Shown here: piece after piece, positions 54,956 through 64,000 of the stretch
How the letters are laid out: every line of letters starts with the position of its first letter
Position numbering within the stretch: the first letter of the stretch is position 1
DNA from: Eretmocerus hayati
Lineage: Eukaryota > Arthropoda > Insecta > Hymenoptera > Aphelinidae
DNA length: 64,000 nucleotides
Direction of reading: 5' to 3'
Assembly: GCA_029851415.1 (NCBI GenBank)
Contig: CM056742.1
Coordinates: 97,508,976 to 97,572,975, forward strand
Program-made: the position numbers and the translations under genes
Notes under the pieces: model-generated
What the model was told of the DNA's origin: nothing
Databases searched by the model: none
Seen by the model: the letters and a program-made list of their open reading frames with translations, nothing else

Positions 54956-57805
54956 GTGAGAAATAGTGATTGAATCAGTCTATGACAGATAACATGGCTT
55001 TATCGGCATCAATCGAGTCATATAAACAAATTCAAGACCATTGATGACATTAGATCGTAAGCGGGAGAGCGAGTGTACCTACCCATATAAAAGTGAGGAT
55101 AATCTTATCAGATATGAACATGGTGTCCTAGTACACTTTTGCCAAGTATCATAACCTATGAACTAGTTTTTTTAATTCTTTGTATTTTCGGGGAATTCAT
55201 TGGCATAAGCTAGAACACAGGGGGTACAGCATGGATACTTCAATATCGACCGTACACGACTTCATGAAAATCTCTCAGAGGTCAATCTCAGTTCTTTGAA
55301 TTTTGAGTATTTGAAGAGAAAAATTTCGAAATGGATATCTATTTTCTTCCAATTATTCTTCTTCTTCAAAAGGCAAGACCAACTCCTAGGACGAATCAGA
55401 ACGATCCATGAATCAGTGTGCCCGAGTGGAATCAATCGTCTGAAAATGTATAAGGACTAAATCATCAGACAAAATGAATCGAACCGACTCTATACAAAAA
55501 TTGCGCTTCAGATCTTACACTGATTTGGTTACTTCTAGTTCTCGACAAATGAAGACGAGTTCAGGATATGAATGTCAAAAAACTCGTTCCAAAACTGAAC
55601 GAAAATATCGAAGAATATTTTTCTTTATCCATTGTTCTCTCATACCTTCCTCTAAAACTTATCCTCCCAACTTCAAATGACCTAAAGTTATGATTTTTTG
55701 CCGTCCTACATCGACTGGTTGACACCGAATACATCGAATCCCACTTGAATTCGTGAAAACATAGTTTTTCTTTGATGAACAAATATTTTATTGAGGACTC
55801 CATTTCAATCATCGTTCGACTAACTCTATTCAAATTCCGTCTCAACCAAACGATATGTCTTGCGCAAAAACCCCTTGTGTGGATAAACCCAATCCTTCTG
55901 ATGAGCCTCCTCAGAGGAATAACTCAAAGATAGGCTAATCTTTCAATATTTCCTTCCCCTCATATACTCCTCCACAACTCATCTCTCTAATATGCAATGC
56001 CCTCAAGAGATCTTTTTCTGTCAATTTACATCAATCGGTCGATCTTCAGCTTGATTAGAGTTCGTCGAAATATGATGGAAATGAACATTTTCCAGTCTTT
56101 CCACATTTCCATAAAAACACTTGATTTCAATGAATTTTGCATGAATCAATCCTTGACAAATACTAAGAGAGGACCTCATTGAAGTAAAACAAACTGATTG
56201 ACTTTGGAAAAGATAAAAATGACATTCCCATCCAAATCTCTACTCATTTCCAGGAGTATTCATTTACTTATTCTGGAAGACTTGCATTGGATGATTTTAG
56301 GAAGTTTACAGTGAAATGATTCAAGTATGGTCATAACCGTTAGCTTGAAACCATTTGGTATTCTTCGGGAGAGAGATTTCAATACACTTTCATCAACCAA
56401 CAGCTTCGTCCAGAGAGAGACAGTCGATTGTATGCATTCTTTCCAATTTGACAGATTGAGATCGGTAGAACTGAGTTGCTCACGACAAATTTGGAACTCG
56501 AGAAGAAATCTCAATGTCTTAAGTAGCAGATCCTTCACACTTGCCGCGTTCACGAAATCTTTGATGACGATAGAGATTATAGACTAAGAACAAAGTTGTA
56601 CTTGAATACTTACCATAATTGAATGATGAGGGTTGCAATGACTGGTAGCAAACGACGAGTTTGTTGAATTCTCCTCACAGGCAGAACCACTTCCGACACT
56701 ATCAATTCGTAACTGATATCTGGATGCACAATGCACTCTGCGAGGATATCGATAAGGCACACTGTTTCGAGAATGGAGAATTCGTTGCATATTTATTGAT
56801 CTAAGCGTATCAACTAAGTTGTGGTTGTTAGGATCCCGACTCCCTCTAGTGGCGTTTTCACGAAACTATGGACTCATCGATTTGAACAAATGATTGTGGA
56901 TGAGGGATGGTGGGCCCGAACGGACAGAAAGTCGAGAGGCGATGAAACGAAGAAATTCTTTCTGGGTTTGATTCTGGGTGTCTTCACGATGGTATTTATC
57001 AAGAATCAACTAAATTCGGCAGTGGATATTGAAATGGAGTCGATTCTTCGATCATCCCTTACAAAAGATAGGCAAGAAATCGTCTCTATCGCAGTTTCTC
57101 GCCTTTTTTCTTGTTTCTCTATCATAGGTCGGAAGGGATGAGTTTTATCGGAAAATGTATGGATAGTATTTTGTAGATAATTCAAGAACGTAAGGGATAA
57201 TGTAGTCACATATATGGGAAATTGCATCCGTTGTTCGTAATTGAAAAAATTTCAAGAAATTCATCAAGTTTCTGCGATTTCCTCTTTTGTCTGAGAAATT
57301 CATAGCTATGGTTCATAATTCCTTCATGAATGGAGACACATTACCTCGTAGATCTTTGAAAAATCTGCAAAAAACTATTCCACACATTCTTTTATGGAAC
57401 TCATCCCTCTCGACCTATGATGAAAAAACCACAAAAAGCGAGAATCCGCGACAGGAATGATTTCTTGCCGATATTGTGCTGGGAAAATCAAAGAATTGTT
57501 TTGATTGTGAAGCCCACCTTTGGTCCGAGGCCTCTGATACCTAACGGTACTGAAATGAGGGCACAATTTTGCAGTATCATGAGGCATCTGTTTATCTGTA
57601 AATTCAGTTGACTCGCCTCGGCTTGGTTGAAATTGAACATAACTTCACTCATTTGAGTGATCTTGAGATGAACTTTACAATGGGTCAGACTGCGGTGAAA
57701 AATAATAAACTAGTATTTACTGATATGTTACGACATCATTACGAATTCGGTGGCGATTCCATTGATTGTTCTGCCAAGTCTGGAATCTACAATAATATAT
57801 TGTAG
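54956..57805. other. Interior of the Transib-like element, unassigned
   Basis: No recognisable protein. Open frames of up to about 106 codons on both strands (for example 56821-57141 plus, 56260-56553 minus) have no known motif; some may be remnants of 5' exons or nested insertions. Confidence 0.4.
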
Positions 57806-58790
57806 GGGTTGATCTTGTCACCGACAGAATTTTTGGTCCGAGCATCCGGTTATTTGCCGGCTTGACAGCCTTTCTAGGTTTCAAAGGTTGGTTTTGTCAC
57901 CGACAGAATTTTCGGACAAGCATCTGGTTATTCGCGGGTTCGTCAACCTTCCTGGGTTTTGGGGGTTGATTGTTGAGCTGTCAAAATTTTCAGTCCGAGC
58001 ATCCGGTTATTTGCAGGTCTGACAGCCTTCCCAGGTCTTACGGGTTGACTTTGTCACCGACAGAATTTTCGGTCCGAGCATCCGGTTTTGTCAGCCTACT
58101 TAGGTTTTGGGAGTTGAGTTTTGAGCTCACAGGATTTTCAGCCTGAGCATCCGGTTATTTGCCAATTTGATAGCCTACCTAAGTTTTGAGAGTTGATTCT
58201 CTTATCGACTCAATTTTCGGTCCGAGCATTCGGTTATTTGCGGGTTTGATTGCCTTCCTAGGTTTTGGGGATTAATTGTTTACTGACAGAATTTCCGACT
58301 CGAACATGCTGTGATTTGCAGGTTTGACAGTCTTCCCAGGTTTAAGGGGTTGATTTTGTCACCGACAGAACTTTTGGTCCGAGCATCCGGTTTTGTCAGC
58401 CTACTTAGGTTTTGGGAGTTGATTTTTGAGCTCACAGGATTTTCAGTCCGAGCATCCGGTTATTTGCCAATTTCTTAGCCCCCTAGGTTCTGAGAGTTGA
58501 TTCTCTTATCGACTGAATTTCCGGTTCGAGCATTCGGTTATTTGCGGGTTTGATTGCCTTCCTAGGTTTTGGGGATTAATTATTTACTGACAGAATTTCC
58601 GACTCGGACATGCTGTTATTTGCGGGTTTGAAAGCCTTTCTAGGTTTCGGGGATTGATTGTTATACTGACAGAATTCCCGGTCCGAGCATCTGGTTATTT
58701 ACCGGATTGATAGCCTTCCTGGTGTTTGAGGATAGATTATTTATTCACAGAATTCCTGGTGTGAGCATTTGGTTTATTTCATGAGTGATT
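57806..58790 (-). repeat. Right subterminal tandem array, ~78-bp unit
   Basis: About twelve units with GACAGAATTTTCGGTCCGAG, GCATCCGGTTATTTGC and CCTTCCTAGGTTTTGGG. Starts of GCATC-GGTTATT recur at about 57842, 57920, 57999 and so on. Inverse orientation to 49830-50430. Confidence 0.87.
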
Positions 58791-58804
58791 CAGTCATCTT
58801 TCGA

Positions 58805-59645
58805 CAAGATATTGACCTGAAATTCGCTAGGCATGAAGAGCATCTTATAACGACTGAAGTGGAGGAGTACATCAAAAAACTCATTGTTACCTATATCACC
58901 CTAATTAAGTTGAGCATGAAAAGTGCTGGTCATTAATTTACATTCATAATGACACATTCCGAATTTCATATTTTCTCCGTTGATCTTCGTATATAAGTTC
59001 AGCACTGTGAATTACTTCTGATGCTATCGATACACACGAATTTGTCTCGGACAACAGTACAAAGTGGATGATTTTCAAGAATTGTGGGTTTGGAATATAA
59101 ACCAAGTTCTTCACTAGAAGTTCGTCGTAATAGTTTCATTCATCTTTACTAACAATCTTGCGATCACTCCCGTTTGAGAATTAACTAGCCATTCTCTTCA
59201 TTTCTCTCTGAAGGTTTATCGAGCATCACTACACGGCAGGTGAGCGCTTATTTGGGAAATGCTTGAGAAAAATTGATCCAAAACCAAAATGCATTTTTTA
59301 AGAATTTCCGGGGTTTTCAGGTTTTTCCAGATTTACCGAATTTTCCGGGCCCGGAAAATCATTGTCCATGGAAATTCATGGTTGCAGATTCTTATATGAT
59401 AGTGAAATTACATTCCAAGCTGGAATGATAGTCCACCTGATCTTCATACATGGCTAGTTTTCTCATTTCCAGCCCCTACAGGTTTCCCACCCGGAAAATC
59501 AAAATCGGTCGAGCAAAACGATTTCCACGTATGCGGGTGGGTCTTACCTTCCATTTCCTTTCTGAATCATAACAAAAGCTCATATCTATCGAAAGTTATG
59601 AGGTTTTGCTCGCGAAAAAGTGAGAAAAAAAAAACTCCGATAGTG
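58805..59645 (-). repeat. Right TIR of the Transib-like element
   Basis: Inverse of 48367-49210; homology runs from CACTATCGGAG to GGTCAATATCTT and then passes into the tandem array. Confidence 0.88.
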
Positions 59646-60853
59646 CGACGTACGAAGGAGAGGCACCGGTCAGCCGAACACGGCTGGCCAGCACCTCCCC
59701 AACAGTCACGGGCTGGAGTCCGCATCGATACGGCCATCCGAACCGGGTAAACCCTCTCTCCCTTCTCCGTTGGCGCCGGCCATTGGACAAGGAAGAGATC
59801 CACCAACTTACCAATCCGGCCCCGGCACCGCGTGAGCATTACTTCAGGGCCGGCGGCGTCTCGCGCTCAGGATCGAGCGTCTCTCTTCTCACGACTCGCA
59901 GGTGTTGTTTCTCCTTCTTCGATCATCTTCGATCTCTTCTCTCTTCTTTCTTCCCTCTCCAGTGTATCATGTTCTTCCTGGAACCATTCAGACCTCTTCT
60001 GTTTGAATTCGCAGACTCACTGTGATTCGCCTGCTTCGAGGCGCCTTACTTCCCTCTCTTTCTCCTCTTTGCGGGTCATCACCAGCTTGATGTGTCCGGT
60101 GAGTCTATCCCATGTCTCCTGGTTGCGGAGCAAGTACGGGACGAGATTCTCAGGTGTTAGTTGAGCACCCAGCCATTCATCCAGCTCGGCGCGCTCTCTC
60201 CGGGTGTCGCTGCACTTGAACAGGGCATGTTCGGCGTCATCCCATTCGTCCCCGCATGACTGACATGCTGGGGTCGTCCTCTTCTTGAACCGGGTTAGAT
60301 AGGCACTGAAGCAACCGTGGTCAATCAGTGCTTGCGTCGTCCAGTAATCTATCTCTCCGTGGATGCGTTCCGCCCACTTGGCTACGTCGCTGATCAGCCG
60401 ACAAGTCCATCTGCCATCTGCAAATGGCGAATCCCACTCAGTTTGCCACTGCTCAAAGGTGATTTCCTTCTCGTTGTCGCGGATGATCTCTTTCATCGTT
60501 GGGGTGAGCACTCGTTCGGCTCCAATCACTTTTTGCCGGCCCCAGATCCTCACTCGCTCCGCGACGAGCAAGTGGATGGGTGGCATCCCGGCCAACATGT
60601 AAGCTGCGTCTCCTGACACGGTGCGGTAGGCACGAATGCTCCTCAGAGCCGCTCTCCGTTGGACTGGCCCCATCCTCCTCTCGATGACGGCCTTCTCTAC
60701 TCTCTTCCCCCACACGGGTGCACCGTAGAGCATGATGGAAGCGCTCACGGTGTTGAGCAGCTTGCGCCTCTTCTGTTTCGGTCCTCCGATGTTCGGCATC
60801 AGCCGCTGAAGCGCTGCACCGACCCTGCTCGCTTCCTGGGCGGCCTCCTGGAT
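59646..60853 (-). mobile_element. R1-clade element, copy iv (subfamily B), main part
   Basis: Starts on the minus strand after an imperfect (GA)n at about 60853 inside ORF2 and runs through ORF2 and a subfamily B 3' UTR to CGACG at 59646-59650. There the Transib-like element interrupts it; its last 31 bases lie at 48336-48366. Confidence 0.88.
60017..60853 (-). CDS. R1-clade ORF2 C-terminal fragment
   Basis: About 275 uninterrupted residues equivalent to the end of the copy ii ORF2: LQRLMPNIGGPKQKRR, IMLYGAPVWGKRVEKAV, a region with MKEIIRDNEKE, and the zinc motif CQSCGDEWDDAEHALFKC. Substitutions relative to copy ii are more numerous than between copies ii and iii, which fits a separate subfamily. 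The RT catalytic region and endonuclease are missing. Confidence 0.85.
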   Translation of the reverse strand: MQEAAQEASRVGAALQRLMPNIGGPKQKRRKLLNTVSASIMLYGAPVWGKRVEKAVIERRMGPVQRRAALRSIRAYRTVSGDAAYMLAGMPPIHLLVAERVRIWGRQKVIGAERVLTPTMKEIIRDNEKEITFEQWQTEWDSPFADGRWTCRLISDVAKWAERIHGEIDYWTTQALIDHGCFSAYLTRFKKRTTPACQSCGDEWDDAEHALFKCSDTRRERAELDEWLGAQLTPENLVPYLLRNQETWDRLTGHIKLVMTRKEEKEREVRRLEAGESQ

Positions 60854-60887
60854 TCTTTCTCTCTCTCTCCCTCTCTCTCTCTCTCAC
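60854..60887. repeat. Imperfect (CT)n/(GA)n between R1 copies iv and v
   Basis: CT units with CCC interruptions between the tail of copy v and the truncated start of copy iv. Confidence 0.88.
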
Positions 60888-63800
60888 TTTTTTTTTTTTT
60901 TTTTTTTAAGGTGGTTAGAGGGCAAAATCTGCCTCAGGATCCCTCGGATCCGTCCCCAGACACCGGACTGGTTCAGCTTACGCGGACTACGCATAGCCCA
61001 CGCAGGCCATACCAGGCGGGACACGGGTTTGGGTGGGGCCCACCGAGAGGTGGGCCCGGCCGTGTAATACCCCTCTCCCCTCGATGTCCGATACCTAGGG
61101 CATCGGGCAATCAAGAAAGAGATCCACCTGCATCTACCATCTCATCCCGGAACCGCGTGAGCATTACTTCAGGATGAGCGGCATGTCTCGCGCTCGATTG
61201 CGAGCGTTCCTCTTCTCCATTTTCTCTCTTCGGCCACTTGTCGGCATCTTCTATCTTCATTCTTCATTGTTCCCTCTCTTTCTTCTTTCTTCCCTCTTCA
61301 GTGCATGAGATTCCTCCTGGAATCATTTGGGCCTCATCTGTTTCAATCGGCAGAGTCACTGTAATTCGCCTGCTTCGAGGCGCCTTACTTCCCTCTCTTT
61401 CTCCTCTTTGCATGTCATCACCAGCTTGATGTGTCCGGTGAGTCTATCCCATGTCTCCTGGTTGCGGAGCAAGTACGGGACGAGATTCTCAGGTGTTAGT
61501 TGAGCACCCAGCCATTCATCCAGCTCGGCGCGCTCTTTCCGGGTGTCGCTGCACTTGAACAGGGCATGTTCGGCGTCATCCCATTCGTCCCCGCATGACT
61601 GACATGCTGGGATCGTCCTCTTCTTGAACCTGGTTAGATAGGAACCGAAGCAACCATGATCGCTCAGTGCCTGCGTCGTCCAGTAGTCCATCTCTCCGTG
61701 GGTGCGTTCCGCCCACTTGGCTACGTCACGGATCAGCCGGTGCGTCCATCTATCGTTTGCAAATGGCGAGTCCCACTCAGTTTGCCAATGCTCAAGGGTG
61801 GTTTCCTTCTCGTTGTCGCGGATGATCTCCTTCATCGTCGGAGTGAGTACTCGTTCGGCTCCGATCACTTTCTGGCGGTCCCAGATCCTCACTCGCTCCG
61901 CGACGAGCAAGTGGATGGGCGGAGTACTCGCCAATACGTAAGCCGCATCTCCTGACACAGTGCGGTAGGCACGGATACTCCTCAGGGCCGCTCTTCGGTG
62001 GACAGGCCCCATTCTCTTCTCGATGATGGTCTTCTCTACTCTCTTCCCCCACACGGGTGCACCGTACAGCATGATGGAGGTAGTGACGGTGTTGAGAAGT
62101 GCGCACCTCTTTTCCTTGGGTCCTCCGATATTCGGCATGAGCCGCTGGAGCGCCACACCGACCCTGCTCGCCTTCTGGGCGGCTTCCTGGATGTGCTTCT
62201 TGAACGACCACTTGTCGTCGAGCCATACACCGAGGTATTTCAGCTCTGTCTTCCGTGGAATCTCTTGCCCGTTGATATAAAACCGGGGTAAGTCAAACTT
62301 CCTACGCCTTGTGACCACGATTGCTTCGCACTTCTTGACAGCGAGCTCCAGAAGCCTGCTAATCATCCACTCGTAGACTCGGGCCAGCGCTTCCTTCGCG
62401 CGTCTACCCAAGAGTTCCTCGTTGTCAACCCATACTATGAGTCCCGCGTCGTCCGCGAAAGCCACTATTATCACTCCTTCTGGCAGTTCGATAGACAGTA
62501 AGCTGTCATACTGGGTGTTCCAGTTGAACGGCCCGGAGACCGATCCCTGTCCGATTCCGGCGGACGGTACCCGAATCTCTTGTCCCTCATCGGTGTCGTA
62601 CACGAGGGTTCTGTTCCGCAGGTAGTCACTCGTGACGGCTAGTAGATAGGGGGGCACTTTACCTGCTTGGGATTGATAGACTCGCTCCCAGCTCGCGCAG
62701 TTGAATGCGTTCTTTATGTCCAACGCAATGATGGCACAAAATCCTCCTCTTCCTTGGTATGGGTTCCCTACCGACGCTTGAACCCGTTCTTGGACCGCCT
62801 CGATCGCGTGCACAGTGCTCCGTCCCTTCCAGAACCCGAACTGCATTGGTGATAGCCCACCGCCTTCTTCGTAGGCTTTTTCCACCCTGTTGAGCACCAT
62901 CCTCTCGTACATTTTCCCGATATCGTCGAGCATGCTGAGAGGGCGTTGACCTCCTTGACCCTTAGGTATCAGGACCAGCTTCTGGCGTTTCCACTTGTCC
63001 GGGAAAGTTCCCGCGCTCAGACAGATGTTGAAGAGGTCGAGGAGTAGATCTGGCTTGTATTTGAAGACCAGTTTCAGAGCCTCGTTTGGGATGCCATCCA
63101 GGCCAGGGGCCTTGCCGTTCGGCATTCTCTTCGCCGCTATGAGTAGCTCTTGCATAGTGAAGAGCGGGATGGGGTCTTCGCTCTCCGTAGGGAATGTAAT
63201 TCTGGGTTCTCCTGTTGGGAAGAGGTCTTCCACGATGGTGCGCAATGTTGCTGCATCGGTCGGTGCTGGGTTGCCCTTCCGGGGTCGGACCTTTGAAATG
63301 ACCACGCGATATGGCGTGCCCCAGGGGTCTTCGTTAACCATGTCGCACAGTTCATCCCAGCACTTCTCTTTGCTCCTCCGGATGGCGAGAACGAGAACCT
63401 TCTTTGCTTCTTTGTACGCTCTGTCATCTTCCGCCAGCGATGGTCGTTGCAGCTTCCTTGATCGCCATGCGGTCCTCCTTTTCTTGTTGCTCGTTCTTCG
63501 TAGAGCCTTGATCTCATCGGTGATCCAGTACTCTGGTTTCCTCCAGAAACATGGTGTTGTCCTGCGAGGCATTGACGCGTCGCAAGCTCTCGTGATGGCG
63601 GATGTTACCATCGCCACAGCCTCGTCCGAGGCGGAGTTCATCGGGAGATCTTCGACTGTTTCTATCGATTCCCGGGATTTTCCCTCGTCCAGCTTCCGTA
63701 CCTGCCACCCCGTTGGTCGATGTCTGCGTGTCGTCTGTCTCTGTCCGTCAGTCCTAAGTCGAAACCGAATATGTCGATGGTCACTCAGTGTTTCCGTGTC

Positions 63801-64000
63801 CAGAATTTCCCACGATGTCATACGTCCCATGAGCGACGGGCTCATGAACGTCAGGTCGAGGACCGATGATGAACCTCCCGGGACCGAGTGTCGTGCCGGT
63901 AATAGGTGATAACCCCCGTCTCGTTCGCGAGCACTAATCCCAATGCCTCCATGGCATCAGCGAGTATTACCCCCGTCTATCGCACGGCCCCCCGCTCCAA
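60888..64000 (-). mobile_element. R1-clade element, copy v, continues past the window end
   Basis: Subfamily A 3' UTR ending at 60908 with a ~18-base A-tail, ORF2 from 61356 upward, and endonuclease sequence still running at 64000. The UTR is almost identical to copies i-iii, including the hairpin (61036-61057). Confidence 0.92.
61356..64000 (-). pseudogene. R1-clade ORF2, frameshifted in the endonuclease domain
   Basis: From 63845 to 61356 an 829-residue frame is open and parallels copy ii: LSDHRHIRF at the end of the endonuclease, LDGIPNEALK, FGFWKGRSTVHAI (Arg to Trp in a conserved RT block), GIGQGSVSGPFNWN, AFADDAG, and the C-terminal zinc motif. Compared with copy ii, a 5-base deletion near 63877 shifts the frame upstream, so the endonuclease part up to 64000 is read in another frame. 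The rest lies outside the window. The product would lack a proper endonuclease, although the 3' part and UTR look young. Confidence 0.88.

Larger units (their letters stand above)
48367..59645. mobile_element. Transib-like DNA transposon, 11.3 kb
   Basis: Termini CACTATCGGAG and CTCCGATAGTG lie between identical CGACG pentamers (48362-48366 and 59646-59650). Transib elements have CAC-starting ends and 5-bp GC-rich duplications, and the internal gene has RAG1-core/Transib-type blocks. Unusual for the superfamily are the ~840-bp TIRs, the inverted subterminal 78-bp arrays inside them, and the total length. The interior also holds a 330-bp fold-back and several kb without recognisable protein. 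Confidence 0.85.

Overview
The window looks like a TE-packed, AT-rich stretch of an arthropod (most likely insect) genome. The evidence is eukaryotic and insect-typical throughout: R1-clade and CR1/L2-like non-LTR retrotransposons, Gypsy-like LTR elements, a Transib-like DNA transposon, remnants of an insect-type Polinton/Maverick (adintovirus-like) element, many MITEs and fold-back elements, microsatellites and a ~176-bp satellite. I recognise no convincing host protein-coding gene; almost all readable protein is mobile-element protein.

Layout. (1) 230-13207: one LTR retrotransposon with ~1.07-kb LTRs, a 4-bp CTTG target duplication, a PBS, a PPT and an intact gag, but no recognisable pol. 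Its interior carries a 1.2-kb TA-flanked MITE, and its 3' LTR is split by a 3.8-kb fold-back-rich element (8429-12243, ATTA duplication). (2) 13876-23413: a decayed Polinton/Maverick-like element: a Polinton-associated protein and a packaging ATPase on the minus strand; a pX-like core protein, a double-jelly-roll major capsid protein and a further family protein on the plus strand. Capsid, ATPase and others are broken; the pX-like ORF is intact. A hammerhead-ribozyme-like core sits between the two minus-strand genes. (3) 23506-25985: a tRNA-like sequence and a 176-bp satellite with an inverted arm and a fold-back centre. (4) 26545-33410: three head-to-tail copies of an R1-clade element, 5'-truncated to different extents, each separated by an A-tail and (GA)n. 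(5) 33411-46614: a TTAA-flanked palindromic element, an RT fragment, a 5-kb unit bounded by inverted 29-bp minisatellites and containing a CR1/L2-like element, and a pogo-type MITE. (6) 46924-64000: a Gypsy gag relic holding (GA)n with two more R1 copies; the inner R1 copy is split by an 11.3-kb Transib-like transposon (48367-59645) with ~840-bp TIRs, inverted subterminal 78-bp arrays, a CGACG target duplication and an intron-containing, decayed RAG1-core-like transposase.

The most informative points are the (GA)n target specificity of the R1 family, shown by consistently oriented junctions; the Transib insertion, whose empty site is present at 42936-42940 in a paralogous R1 copy; the gag-only LTR element with clustered TGTAAC/GTTACA motifs; and the Polinton relic with an intact pX-like ORF and a hammerhead-like motif. 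All family assignments rest on reading translated motifs by eye; no database search was possible.
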